From contig NC_080070.1 in the NCBI RefSeq assembly GCF_949987535.1, forward strand, positions 7,436,016 to 7,500,015: a stretch of 64,000 nt of DNA. The letters are read 5' to 3'. The notes beneath the pieces are model-generated. The model did no database searches. It saw nothing but the letters and a program-made list of their open reading frames with translations, and was not told the origin of the DNA. Within the stretch, counting starts at the first letter, position 1, and each line of letters opens with the position of its first letter. Below, piece after piece: positions 29,470-40,699 of the stretch. Source of the stretch: Balaenoptera acutorostrata (Eukaryota > Chordata > Mammalia > Artiodactyla > Balaenopteridae). Both the position numbers and the translations under genes were made by a program.

Positions 29470-30813
29470 ATTATTGGTCTGACTGTGCACAATCCTCGTG
29501 CAGTGGGCCACTCAGACCCCAGGAGCTCATCAGATGGGTGCAAAGTCAGACGGACCCCCCCATGGGACTGTGGAAACCCTGCCTGGGGTGTCTTCTATTT
29601 CATTAAAAAAAAATTGTTATTTAGTTTTATTTTCACAATTCAAAGGCAGAAGGGGCTAAAGAAGGGAGACATTTGATTTTCAGCTAACTCCCCAGGTGAA
29701 TGTCGGTGAGTCAGGAGACACATTATTTCTCTCTACCCAAGTTTCTGGTATTCATACAATTTTAAGTGTCATTTCCAGAGGTTTTTTTGTTTGTTTGTTC
29801 TGGTTCCCTGTCTATTTCCCTATGATCCAGGGCTGTAACATGTGAGCAGGGTGAGAGCAGCTCAGACACGAGGGTCGATGCTGTGCCCTCCCTGAACTCT
29901 GAGGCCCAGTGAGGGAGGTCTCCTGACCTCCGTGCCCCAGGTTTGGGGCTTTGAAAAACCAGGAACCTGGGAAGGTGTGTGGTGGTGACCACAGACTCCC
30001 GACTACTTGCCTGTTGGGACAAATAATCTTTCTGGATGTTGGGCCCCATCTTGGGAAATGAGGGGGGAGGGAAAGAGATGTGGCAAAGATGGGACCCACC
30101 ACAGATAGATTTTGAGTGAAGGGAGGGAAGAAAAGTTTGAGAGAATTCACCTGGCCTGGGAGGGCACATAGATGGGGAAAAAAAGAAAAGAAAGAAAGAC
30201 AGGAAAAAGAGAAAATCCTGCTTTCATAAAGTACTTTAGGACTGTTTGGAGAGGCATCTTTGATAAAATCAGGGCAAACTCTCTTCTCTTTGCCATAACT
30301 TAATTGATTAGAACTTCAAGACAGACACAGTCAAAAAGGTTTTCAACAAAGTACCTCCACTGTCTACTTTAACATTAAGAAGCAACCCTGCATCACCCTC
30401 GCGGATGCGCCCCTGCAGGTGGGCCCTCCCTGGTCCAGCCCGCGGACACGGCCTCCTGGGAAGGAAGGGCCTGCAGGCTGCATTGTGTGCACCTCATGTG
30501 GTTGACCAGGCCCACAAGTCCCAGGGTTAAGGGGGCACGAACCCTGGCAGACAGCCCGCAAGCCGCCTCCGCCTTCTGCAGGGCTGTCCGCCAGGGCCAC
30601 GGGAGCCCCAGGGGAGGGTTCTGAGCCAGCTGGGCCAGGGGAGCCAGGGTCCCCTCGACACTGGGGTGACAGGAAGCAGGGAGTACGATGGACATTGGGG
30701 GTCGAGCTGGCCCTGGAATCGGAGACTCCCCCCCTCCAGACTTGTGTGGGACCACTGAGCTTACTAACAGGGCAAACTCCCGATCCACTTCCAGCCCCAT
30801 TTTTCTCAGCTAT
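29470..30813. other. Intergenic, no gene seen
   Basis: Unassigned sequence with a purine-rich patch at 30176-30212. No exon recognised. Confidence 0.45.
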
Positions 30814-30825
30814 AAAACTAGAAAA

Positions 30826-31147
30826 GGGGGCTTCCCTGGTGGCGCGGTGGCTGAGAGTCTGCCTGCCAATGCAGGGGACACGGGTTCGAGCCCTGGTCTG
30901 GGAAGATCCCACATGCCGCGGAGCAACTGGGCCCGTGAGCCACAACTACTGAGCCTGCGCGTCTGGAGCCTGTGCCCCGCAACGGGAGGGGCCGCGATAG
31001 TGAAAAGGCCCGCGCACCGCGATGAAGAGTGGCCCCCACTTGCCGCAACTAGAGAAAGCCCACACACGAAAACTAAGAGACCCAACACAGTCATAAATAA
31101 ATAAATAAATAAAATAAATAAAGTATTAAAAACTATTAAAAAAAAAA
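30826..31147 (+). mobile_element. Young CHR-2-like SINE
   Basis: Full-length copy: head cttccctggtggcgcggtgg, body tggagcctgtgccccgcaac, and tail (aataaat)n with poly-A. A perfect 12-bp target-site duplication, aaaactagaaaa, is at 30814-30825 and 31148-31159. Confidence 0.96.
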
Positions 31148-31334
31148 AAAACTAGAAAAAATATTGTCAGTCCTATTCCCTTCACAGGATTGTCACGAAG
31201 ACCAAAGCTAATGGGATACTGTTAGTTGAAAGCATTTTTGCAAAGTCAAGAAAGTGTGAGGAAATGTATGTCACCACCTCGGTCACTTTCCCCTGGGTAC
31301 AGTCTAGTTTGCCAATGTCTTTTTAAAAACAGAG

Positions 31335-31540
31335 CCCTGGGATTAAGAGGTACAAATTATTAGGTATAAAATAAGCTACAAGGATATACTGTACAACAGG
31401 GGGAATATAGCCAATATTTTATAATAAATATCAATGGAGTATAACCTTTAAAAATTGTGAATCACTATACTGTACACCTGTAACATATAATATTGTACAT
31501 CAAATATACTTCAATTTAAAAAATAAAAACTAAATTAAAA
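31335..31540 (+). mobile_element. L1 3'-UTR fragment, sense
   Basis: aggatatactgtacaacagg, ggggaatatagccaatattt and cactatactgtacacctgta belong to the cetartiodactyl L1 3' end. Closes with an A-rich tail near 31540. Confidence 0.8.
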
Positions 31541-31794
31541 AAAAATGAGCCCTGGGCTCTGGGTACCACCTGACAGAGCATACCGCAGGGGGACACTCGG
31601 ATTTGCATTTTTACCATGTGAGATTCTCTTATCTGGTACCTGCTCAGATTTTCTTTTTGTTTTTAACTGAGAAGGGAAACTTCAGCTGTTAATTTGCATC
31701 TGTTGTCTTGTTAGTTTGTATCTATTAGTTTCTCATTAGATTGTATCTGTTCAGCCTGGGAAAATGTTTCTGAACATTGAGAGCTAACCTTCTT

Positions 31795-31990
31795 ACAGGA
31801 CTTTTTAATGTGCCAGAGTGAACTCTCTCCATGGCTTCTCACGTATCCTCCCAACCTCCTACAAGATAGATACTCTGATTATGCCCATTTTAAAGGTGGA
31901 GAAACTGATGCTCAAGCAAGGTAAGCAACTTGCCCAAAGACACATGGCTAGTAGGTGGTGAAAACTAGGACTCAAGCCCAGATAATGTGA
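31795..31990 (+). mobile_element. MIR element
   Basis: Contains ttatgcccattttaaaggtg, agcaacttgcccaaagacac and atggctagtaggtggtgaaa, the MIR 3' half in order. Confidence 0.75.
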
Positions 31991-31999
31991 TATGAGCCC

Positions 32000-33340
32000 A
32001 CGCTGTCAATCTCTGGTGCCTTCCTGATTCTTACAGCATATCACCTAATGTGTCCTCAGTAAAGTTGAATAGCTGCCTTTGGTGTTTCATTCATGTGAAT
32101 GATGAAAACAGGTTAGACAGGGTCTGGCCAAGAAACAGCCCCATGGGACAGCACCAGAGACCCCCCCACCCCTCCCAGGATGGCCTCAGTCCCCAGCAGC
32201 AGCCTCTGAGCCTGTTGTTGAGTGGACTTCCAGCCCACGACGTAAAGGCAGAAGAAGAGATGGGAACAATTTAGTCAAGTCAAGCCGTGCAATTAGAAAC
32301 AAAAAGAAATTAAGTAATTTTGATGTGTGACTTTTTCCTGTTAATTTCAAATTGGCTCCCAATATACATCCACCTCCTAAATAACCCATTCTAGAATTTT
32401 ACTGGAGAGCAACATCTATTTAGAGATTGTAATTTATGAACATTTTACTCTCATTTTTCCCCTCTTGAAAATTAGGACATTTGCTTGTGTCTGGTTTTCT
32501 GGGATTGTTCATTTTCCTTCATCTCTTTCACTCACTCACTCATTCACTCAACACATTTATTGAGCACCTGCCATGTGCCAGGCGCTGGGCTAGGCACGAG
32601 GGGGAACCAGACAGGCAGCCAGCAATTCTGCTTTCACATCACGGGTAACAGGTGCGTTTGGTCTGGGCCTGGAGATGTGAACTCCCAAAGGGGCAGCTGC
32701 CTGCCCTCCTGCTGTGGGCTTCCTGCTGAGAACTCTGCTGCCCCTCTGCCCCGGAATATTCCTGACCTGGCTGCCCCAGACACAGCCCTGCAGGCCTTTT
32801 GCTATTCTTTGCATTGGGGGTGAACCTCAGGTCTCTCTGAGCTTTATCTCTCTGATGCTTTTACAGAAATCTGTTCCTCTTGCCTTCACTTAAAGTCACC
32901 TTCCTTTCTGACTTCCGGCTTCTGTCTTTTGTCTCTTTAAATTTTGAAATTCTCAGAAGCATCCAAGATGTTTGAGTGTTTCAGATGACTCATCTTCCCG
33001 TTCCTGTGGTGGGTTCTGTTTTTTATCAGTTGGGATTTAAGGAGGAGGAGAAGATCTTGAGCAATGAGGAGGCACCTCTGCCCTTCTGAAGGGAGCAGAC
33101 TCCAAGATGTGAGAGCGCAGCTTCCAGGGTGTGGGGCTCTGCCGGGGTTTACAGATGTGGAGAAGCACAAGACTTTATCTGCTCTAGCTCACAGAATTTT
33201 CTCCAGACCTCACTGAGCTGTCTCGAGGGTCACATGTGGTAAATAGACAAAGGAGGTCAGCGCTGAACGGACAGCTCTCCCGGATCCTGCGCCTGCGAAG
33301 CCTCTCCAGACAAACCGGACTGAGGAGAGACGCCCTAGTG
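32000..33340. other. Intergenic between PDIA4 and Y1, no gene proven
   Basis: A short MIR/L2-like segment occurs near 32540-32600 (cacatttattgagcacctgc). In human I recall the lncRNA GHET1 lying beside RNY1 on the PDIA4 side; the corresponding place here is roughly 31.4-33.3 kb, but I cannot see an exon by eye. Confidence 0.3.
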
Positions 33341-33345
33341 ACGAG

Positions 33346-33384
33346 ATGCTAATTTTGCATGTCTCTTTCCCAGGATGCTCAGCA
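33346..33384 (+). promoter_or_regulatory. Distal sequence element of the Y1 gene (octamer plus SPH-like)
   Basis: ATGCTAAT at 33346-33353 matches the octamer ATGCAAAT at seven of eight positions. It is followed by an SPH/ZNF143-like string, ttcccaggatgctcagca, at 33367-33384. The position, about -232 to -194 from the Y1 start, is normal for type 3 Pol III genes. Confidence 0.65.
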
Positions 33385-33511
33385 GTGCTTCTGATTCTTG
33401 TTAAATACATTTATGCTATTTATTGATAAATAGATGCCTGGGGGGGAATCGTTAGAGGATGCATGTCATACATACTGTAAATGTTGTCATTCATAAACGC
33501 CAAGTGGAATA

Positions 33512-33530
33512 TCACTGTAAGGTAAAAATG
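33512..33530 (+). promoter_or_regulatory. Proximal sequence element of the Y1 gene
   Basis: TCACTGTAAGGTAAAAATG at -66 to -48 relative to the RNA start. It resembles the SNAPc-binding PSE of U6 and Y genes (TCACCNTAA core with one change). Confidence 0.8.
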
Positions 33531-33545
33531 AACAAATACTTGAGC

Positions 33546-33553
33546 TATAAATA
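33546..33553 (+). promoter_or_regulatory. TATA box of the Y1 gene
   Basis: TATAAATA at -32 to -25, the spacing from the PSE that specifies RNA polymerase III. Confidence 0.85.
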
Positions 33554-33577
33554 CTGTACGCAGCTACTTTTAGTCTT

Positions 33578-33690
33578 GGCTGGTCCGAAGGTAGTGAGTT
33601 ATCTCAATTGATTGTTCACAGTCAGTTACAGATCGAACTCCTCGTTCTACTCTTTCCCCCCTTCTCACTACTGCACTTGACTAGTCTTTT
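33578..33690 (+). ncRNA. RNY1: Y1 RNA
   Basis: Small Pol III RNA bound by Ro60 and La, involved in RNA surveillance and required for initiation of vertebrate chromosomal replication. The sequence begins GGCTGGTCCGAAGG, and the 3' part TGCACTTGACTAGTC pairs back to it, leaving the bulged cytosine of the Ro60 site. The pyrimidine-rich loop contains tctttccccccttctc. The gene ends in a TTTT terminator. From memory of human Y1, I find a single difference (T to C in the loop, in ctcgttctac). Length 113 including the T run. Promoter elements are all in place, so this is a functional gene, not one of the many processed Y1 copies; there is no A tail and no flanking duplication. Confidence 0.97.
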
Positions 33691-33699
33691 GTAGAGCTG

Positions 33700-36160
33700 C
33701 CCCCCTTATAGGTATTAAATATGTTGCTCTTGTTTTTATCTTAATGTGAAAAATTTGAAAGTTAACACTATTTTATCACTGAGATAAGAGCTGGAAATAC
33801 AAAAAAAGAATTTTAGAATAGCCCTTTCTCTCCAGAAGCTAACAATAAATTTGGGGAAACCCATCACAGAACCCTCCTCTGCCCCAACACACACACACAT
33901 ATATAGATATGGTAAAGATAGTATATATTCTAAGAGGTCAAGGAAAGGAAATGGGGTAATGGGGTGGGGAGTGAATAAGGATTTTATTTTTCCCACTTTT
34001 TAGTGGAGTGGGGTTTTATTTAATTTTTACATTCTTTAAATCATTTGCAAAAAAAAAGGAAATCATCTTTAAAGATATGTAAGGATTTTTAAATGTTTTG
34101 AATATCAACAGGATGAGAGATTAATATTTGATAATACAACACTTAATAGACAAAATTAGGAGACATTTCAAAGTCAACAATACTGTTAAGTTCTGAAGAT
34201 AGAGATATGAACATTCTCAAAACATATTGGAGGAGGAAAAACCAAGTCCAAGAGTCTGGAAATAGAGAAGAGAATGGGAGAAGGGCAGAGTATATTGTGG
34301 GACTCCTGGGTGGGGCCTTGGAGCCACTTTCTCATCTTGGTTCTGCCTTTACTCTCTCGTGTAACCTTGAGAAAGCCATTCAGCCAGCTTCTTCCATCTG
34401 AAACTGGGGGTCATAACAGTGATCTTCCTAGCCCTTTGCTAGATGGAAATGAAAATTCCTAACAGCATCGGAAGCAAGGCGTAGTATTGTGTAACTGTCA
34501 CAGATGTGTGTATAATAAAGGAGACTATTTGGTTTGTCCTTATAGGTGCAGGCGACCCAAGGTGTGTTGAGAACACCTTGGATTTCCCTGGCGCTTCCAC
34601 TAAAACCATCTTGTTTAGTTGACCTCACAGAGAGGTAAGGCGGGGTTAGGAGTACCACCGTCAGGAAGCCAGGGTTCCCTGTGTGGGTTCTATGTCTGTA
34701 TCCTGTGCCCTTTCTTGTGCACCCGACTGCTTCCTCGGTAATGGGCATACCCTTAGAAGGCGAACCACCTTCATCACAGTGGACTGTTCAAGCCAATTGA
34801 TGATGCTATGATCATACACCAGAAGTTGACACACGACTGTTGTATCTGAGGAATAATGATAATAAGCGATCCTGCAAGAGAATAACAGCCGATGGCCACA
34901 GTCAATGTTCTGTATGTGCCAAAGAAAACCCTTACGTTTGTTTTGTATTTTATAAGGTGCAAGGTATTTTCAAATATTATTTGTTTTATTTAATATTCTT
35001 TGCAACCCAGTCAGGAGAGTATGGCAGACATTATCATTTTACAAATGAGGAAACTGAATTTCTGAGAGGTCACACGGGCAGCTCAAGGTCAGCCAGAGTT
35101 CATAGTTCATGACTTGCAGGACCAGAAAATCCTATCTTTCTTCTTCAAGAGTTCTCCCTGCTACCGCACGATGAAAAACGGACAACAAAACAATGGCAAT
35201 AAATCCATGAAACCAATTGCTGTGGTGTCCTGGTCAATAGAAGCACTGCAAAAAAATGAAAAATTAAAAAAAAGATAGGTAGATAGATGGACAGATGATA
35301 AATGAGACAGACGGACGAGGAGAGAGGGAGAGAGATAAGTACTTGATGGAATAGTGTGACATGGACATTGAGAAACTAAGAAACTTAAGAGCAGGGTCAG
35401 TTCCTCCGACCTTAGGAAGTGCTCATTCCACAGGTGAGGGGACTCCACAATCCCATCAGTCTTGATGACATATGTATCCTGTCTCCAGGAGATTCCTAAC
35501 CAGGTGATAATAACTGCAAAGCAATAATGAATGGCCAACGAAACCATGAGGCCAGCCTAGATTCATACAATAACTCGAGAAAAGAAAGAGTTTGGGGTTA
35601 GTTCTTTCGTAAGACTTGTGTGACTAAGATAGGGTTGCCAGATAAAATACAAGATGCCTAGTCAAATTTGAATTTCAGATAACAAGTCTTAGTATATAAG
35701 TATACCCCCAGTATTGCAGGGTATATCCTGCTATCATTGCAGACACCACAGTTTGAAGCCAAAATATCCTTGATTTGCAAAAGCCCGCATTTCCCCCCCC
35801 CCCAATACCCAAATCTTTACGTTTTATTAGAAAAGCAAAGCTTAGTGGACCCAGGGCTTAAGCCAGTACAATGAACCTCTTGCTCTCTCTCCTTCACACC
35901 TAGGGCACCCAAACCTCTGGCTCTCCTTTTTCTCAAGGAACAATCCGGAGGCAAGGGGACCTCCTTTCCGGCGTCCTCCGTGCAGACTCATGAACGGGGC
36001 ATCTGCTGCGGTCCATTAGTCATCCTCGCCGGCAGGCGGGCGTGCACAGTGCATTTTCTGGTGTGTTTAAGAAACGTACTTAGTACTTAGCTGTCCTGTA
36101 GGATAAAAAAAACAAAGAGAAAAAGAAAATCTTTTAAGACTAATTCTCCATTTCCCCCAG
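33700..36160. other. Region between convergent Y1 and Y3 genes
   Basis: No gene recognised. Contains a MIR-like segment at 34940-35100 (ttacaaatgaggaaactgaa), a degenerate (GATA/GACA)n patch at 35270-35320, a repeat-like piece near 35625-35720 (agggttgccagataaaatac), and a C10 run near 35797. A 128-codon minus-strand open frame at 35161-35547 has no family resemblance. Confidence 0.45.
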
Positions 36161-36165
36161 GCGGT

Positions 36166-36267
36166 AAAAGGCTAGTCAAGTGAAGCAGTGGGAGTGGAGA
36201 AGGAACAAAGAAATCTGTAACTGGCTGTGATCAATTAATTGTAAACACCACTGCACGCGGACCAGCC
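36166..36267 (-). ncRNA. RNY3: Y3 RNA
   Basis: Read on the minus strand it starts GGCTGGTCCGCGTGCAGTGG and ends CTTCACTTGACTAGCC with TTTT, 102 nt in all. Y3 is the most conserved vertebrate Y RNA; it binds Ro60 and La and takes part in replication initiation and histone mRNA processing. Compared with human Y3 from memory I find three differences. Two are in the loop region. The third replaces A11 by C in the lower stem near the bulged C9, opposite an unchanged T. The gene is convergent with Y1, 2.5 kb away, and has a complete upstream promoter, which argues for a real gene despite the stem change. Confidence 0.96.
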
Positions 36268-36291
36268 GAAGTAAAACAGCACACCGCTGCT

Positions 36292-36298
36292 TATATAA
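36292..36298 (-). promoter_or_regulatory. TATA box of the Y3 gene
   Basis: Minus-strand TTATATA/TATATAA at -31 to -25 from the Y3 start at 36267. Confidence 0.85.
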
Positions 36299-36315
36299 AG
36301 CTCTAGAATTCCATC

Positions 36316-36334
36316 TCTTCTACGCTTACGGTGA
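36316..36334 (-). promoter_or_regulatory. Proximal sequence element of the Y3 gene
   Basis: Minus-strand TCACCGTAAGCGTAGAAGA, at -67 to -49. It has the full TCACCNTAA core of vertebrate PSEs. Confidence 0.88.
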
Positions 36335-36492
36335 TTACCTATAGGCGGGGGTTTCTTTTTAAACGCACAAACATACACCTCATATATCAACCGTATATTT
36401 AAAACATAAAACCATTAAGCATATGAACTTTGTCAAGAAAGGAGGCTTTTCCTCTTCAGTGGAATGCAAACAGCTCCAGGCAGCCCTGCTAG

Positions 36493-36518
36493 AGCATTGT
36501 GGGTCATTTGCATGCAAA
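36493..36518 (-). promoter_or_regulatory. Distal sequence element of the Y3 gene (perfect octamer plus SPH-like site)
   Basis: + strand ATTTGCAT at 36506-36513 is the perfect octamer on the minus strand (ATGCAAAT). It adjoins agcattgtgggtca, which resembles a ZNF143/SPH site. Distance is about 240 bp from the Y3 start. It lies at the edge of the CpG island that extends to the right. Confidence 0.8.
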
Positions 36519-37310
36519 ACGAGCCGCGGCCAAGGCGGCGAACCGCGAAGGTGGGTCCTGGCGGGTCTGTGAAGCGTGGGGAGCTCCCCGGTTTGTCTTA
36601 AGTCTCAAAGGGCCGGGGCGTTTGCGTGGGGCGGCCTCGCGCGGGGTTCCCGGACCCCACGCCCCGGACCCGGTCCTCTTCCCGGACCCCACGCCCCGCG
36701 TCTCGGGCTGGGATACAGGGAAATCGCCCGGGACGCGCTGCGGGGCTTCACCCTCCCGAGCCGGGGTCTTCGGCCAGGAAGCCGAGCCGCCCCGGGCTCC
36801 CGACCTCCTGCCCGGGCGGCGGGGAGCTCCCGGCGCGCTGCGCCCCGCAGTTTCCGTGGTCCTTGCCTCCTGTTCTCCGCAAGCGCTTTTGTTTTTAGAA
36901 CTGGGGACTGTCTGCTCTCCTGGAGGGAGAGGAGGGTCCTCCCTGTCCTCACAGAAAGGGAAACAGTGAATTTCGTCCCCGGCGGCTAAAACAAAAAATG
37001 TGTTTAATTAGCAGTGAGTTTTAAAAAATGATGCCTGGGAGAAATAAGGCGCGTGGTAACTGCGGGCAGAAGACCGGGGCTGGGAACTTGCCTGGCTTTT
37101 CTCCCGCAGCGCGGCCCCAGGGTCCTGGACCTCCAGCCCCGCACCACTGGCTGCACGGTCTTTTCAAAGTGCAAGTCCTTTTCCCCGTAGCTTTGAGGAG
37201 GGCGGGAGGGGGTCTTGTCGTACAGAAGCGAACAGTGAGAGCTGGGCGCGCAAGGCAGCTTTGGGGCAAGTCACTGTCAGGTTCAGTATCAGGGACCAAC
37301 TACTGGACCC
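36500..37310. promoter_or_regulatory. Orphan CpG island beside the Y3 promoter
   Basis: Sharp rise in CpG and GC from about 36520 to 37310 in an otherwise AT-rich area. It has no recognisable coding exon; open frames of 115-156 codons occur in several frames on both strands, as expected in CpG-rich DNA. A 20-bp direct repeat occurs at 36647-36666 and 36679-36698. Could be a promoter of an unannotated transcript running away from Y3. Confidence 0.7.
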
Positions 37311-37499
37311 CCGGAGCGGGTCATTTTGAACACTTCTCTCTGTGCGTCAAAATTATTTTCAGTAATACTCATGTAATAATCAGTTATAATCACAGTTTCC
37401 TCTATTCGTCCTTTAGTTGTAAAACAAGCAATTAACAATTTGAAAAAAGGAAGAAATGTCCATTTTAAAGATTTTGCCAAACTCAGTAAGATAAGTTCA

Positions 37500-37790
37500 T
37501 GTATGAATTAAGATTTGCACTTACCAAATACAAATATTATACGGTGCAGTTCCCGCTGTGTCCCTGTTTTAAATAGTGTGTTTAAAATTTTATATTAAAC
37601 AAATTCAAAACCAATTTAAATCAGTTTATTTGAAATTAAACTTTAAAATTTATTTAAATTAATTTAATTTTCAATTAAACTTTAAATAAATGAGAATTCC
37701 AAGTGGTGATATACAATGAAGTAACTCAAGTAATGTATTTTTTTCTGAAGAATCACTGTTCTCTGGTGTTTTGGGGTTTTTTCCCCCCTT
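37500..37790. repeat. A/T-rich low-complexity tract
   Basis: Runs of attaaactttaaa and tttaaattaatttaa recur. No gene or promoter is indicated. Confidence 0.7.
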
Positions 37791-39101
37791 TTTAAAATAG
37801 ACTTTATTTTTAGGGCAGTTTTAAGTTCACAGCAAAATTGAGCAGTATATACAGAGATTTCCCATGGACTGGCTGCGACCACATAGGTACAGCCTCCCAA
37901 CACTATCAACATCCTGAACCAGAGTGGTACATTTGTTACAACCCACAAATTTACACATCATTATCGCCCATGGTCCATAGTTTGCATTAGGGTTCACTCT
38001 TGGTGTTGTATGTTCTATGGGTTGGGATAAATGTTTAATGACATGTATCAATCATTATAATATACAGAGTCGTTTCACTGCCCTAAAAATCCTCTGTGCT
38101 CCAGTATTCATCCCTCCCTCCCGCCTAACTCCTGGCAACCAGTGATCCTTTTACTGTCTCCATAGTCTTGCCTTTCCAGAATGACGTATAGTTGGAATTA
38201 TACAGCATATAGACTTTCACATTGGCTTCTCTCACTTAGTAATATGCCTTTAAGTTTCTTCCATGGCTTTTCATGGCTTGATAGCTTATTTCTTTTCAGT
38301 GCTGACTAATATTTCATTGTTTGAATATGCCATAGTTTATCCATTTACCTACAGAGGAACATTTTCCAAGTTTTGGCAATTATGAATAAAGCTGCTATAA
38401 ACATCTGTGTGCAGGTTTTTGTGTGGACATAAGTTTTCAGCTCCTTTGGGTAAATACCAAGGAGCATGATGTTGGGTCACATAGTTAGAGTATGTTTATT
38501 TTTGTAAGAAATTGCCAAACTCTTCCAAAGTTGATGAACCATTTTGCATTCCCACCAGCAGTGAATGAGAGTTCCTGTTGCTTCACAGCCTCACCAGCAT
38601 TTGGTGTTGTCAGTGTTTTGGATTTGGACCATTCTAACAGGTGTGTAGTAGTGTCTTGCTGTTTTAATTTGCAATTCTCTAATGACGTATGATGTTGAAC
38701 ATCTTTTCATATATGCTTATTTGCCATGTGTATATCTTCTTTGGTGAGGTGTCTGTTTGGGTCTTTTGCCCATTTAAAAATTGAATTGTTTGCTTTCTTA
38801 TTGTTGCACTTTAAGAGTTGGACTTTGGATAGCAGTCCTTTCTCAGATGAATGTCTTTTGCAAATATTTTCTCCTAGCCTATGGCTGGTCTCCTCATTCT
38901 CTTGATAGTGTCTTTCCCAGAGCAGAAGTTTTTAATTTTAATGAAGTCCGGCTTATCAATGATTTGTTTCATGGATCATGCCTTTGATGTTGTGTCTAAA
39001 AAGTCATCACCATCCTTAAGGTCACCTAGATTATTTTCCTGTGTTATCTTCTAGGAGTTTTATAGTTTTGCATTTTACATTTAGCTCTATGATCCTTTCT
39101 T
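37788..39101 (-). mobile_element. L1, antisense, 3' part
   Basis: Text such as catcctgaaccagagtggta, atgaataaagctgctataaa and tttgggtaaataccaaggag is the reverse complement of an L1 3' region. Belongs with 39487-40382 and 40700-41828 as one old element of about 4 kb that later received two insertions. Confidence 0.85.
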
Positions 39102-39486
39102 TAAAAAATTGAAGTGTAGTTGATTTACAATGTTGTGTTAGTTTCTGGTATACAGCAAAGTGATTCATATATATATTAGATTCTTTTCCATTGTTATATA
39201 TTACAAGGTACTGAATATAGTTCCCTGTGCTATACAGTAGGACCTTGTTGTTTGTCTTTTTTATATATAGTAGTATGTATCTGCTAATCCCAAACTCCTG
39301 ATTTATCCCTCACCCCTCTTTCCCCTTTGGTAACCATAAGTTTGTTTTTTATGTCTGTGAGTCTGTTTCTGTTTTGTAAATAGTTCATTTGTATCAGTTT
39401 TTTTAGGCTCCACATGTAAGTGATATCATATGATATTTGTCTTTCTCTGTCTTGCTTCACTTAGTATGATCATCTCTAGGTCCATC
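39102..39486 (-). mobile_element. Nested younger L1 3' fragment, antisense
   Basis: Begins attgaagtgtagttgattta and continues through tacagcaaagtgattcatat to gtatgatcatctctaggtcc, the cetartiodactyl L1 3'-UTR. It interrupts the host L1, whose text resumes with gatccattttgagctaattt after the same tgatcc found before the insertion. Confidence 0.82.
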
Positions 39487-40382
39487 TAGGATCCATTTTG
39501 AGCTAATTTTTGGGAAGGGCATAAACTGTGTCTAGATTTATTTTTTCGCATATGGATGGATGTCCAGTTGTCCCAGTACCGTTTGTTAAAAAGGCTGTTT
39601 TTCTCTATTGTATTGCCTTTGCTCCTTATTCAAAAATCTGTTGACTATATTTATGTGGGTCTATTTCTGGGCTCTCTATTCTGTTCCATTGATCTATTTG
39701 TTCATTCTTTTGCCACTCTCACACTATCTTGATTACTACAGCTTTATAGTAAGTCTTGAAGTCAGGTAGTGTCAGTTCTGACTTTGTTCTCCTCCTTTAA
39801 TATTGTGTTGGCTATTCTGGGTCTTCTGCCTCTCTAAATAAACTTTAGAATTAGTTTGTTGATATCCACAAAATAACTGGCTGCAGTTTTCATGGGATTG
39901 TGTTAAATCTGTATATCAAGTTGTAAAGAACTGACATCTTGGCAATACTGAGTCTTCCTATCCATGAACATAAAATATCTTTCCATTTATTTAGTTCTTT
40001 GATTTCTTTCATCAGAGTTTTATAGTTTTCTTCATATAGATATTGTACATACTTTGTTATATTTATAACTAAGTATTTCATTTTGGGGGGTGCTAATGTA
40101 AATGGTATTATGTTTTTAATTTCAAATTCCACTTATTCATTGCTGATAAATAGGAAAGTGATTGACTTCTGTATATTAACTTGGTATCCTGCAACCTTTC
40201 TAAAATCGCTTATTTGTTCCAGGAGTTTTTTTTGTTGATTCTTTCAGATTTTCTACATAGATGATCATATAATCTGTGAACAAAGGCAATTTTATTTCTT
40301 TTTTCCCAATCTGTATGTTTTATTTCTTGTCTTGTCTTATTGTATTAGGACTCCCACTATAATATTAAAAAGGACTAGTGAG
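39487..40382 (-). mobile_element. L1 ORF2 fragment, antisense
   Basis: Minus-strand open frame at 39890-40132 encodes KWKDILCSWIGRLSIAKMSV, typical of the end of the L1 reverse transcriptase region. Stops and shifts show it is dead. Confidence 0.88.
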
Positions 40383-40699
40383 GGCTTCCCTAGTGGTCCA
40401 GTGGTTAAGAATCCACCTGCCAATGCAGGGGACACGGGTTCGAGCCCTGGTCTGGGAAAATCCCATGTGCCGCGGAGCAACTAAGGCCGTGTGCCACAAC
40501 TACTGAGCCTGTGCTTTAGAGCCCCCGAGCCACAGTTACTGAGCCCGCGCGCCTTGAGCCCGTGCTCCGCAACAAGAGGAGGCACCGCAGTGAGAAGCCC
40601 CCGCTGCCTACAACTAGAGAAAGCCCGGGCACAGCAGGCACAGCAACAAAGACCCAACACAACCAGAAATAATGAAAATAAATAAATTAAAAAAAAAAA
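40383..40699 (+). mobile_element. CHR-type SINE inserted in the L1
   Basis: Head gggcttccctagtggtccag, tail (aaat)n and poly-A. The 16-bp duplication aaaaaggactagtgag lies at 40367-40382 and 40700-40715. It splits the reverse-transcriptase region of the antisense L1, so it is younger than that L1. Confidence 0.96.

Noticed and set aside
35161..35547. 128-codon minus-strand frame between Y1 and Y3
   Set aside because: No resemblance to a known family, includes a tetranucleotide-repeat-derived stretch, and no splice or promoter context.
36499..36969. 156-codon frame in the orphan CpG island
   Set aside because: Low-complexity Pro/Arg/Gly composition, several overlapping frames of similar length, no recognisable domain.
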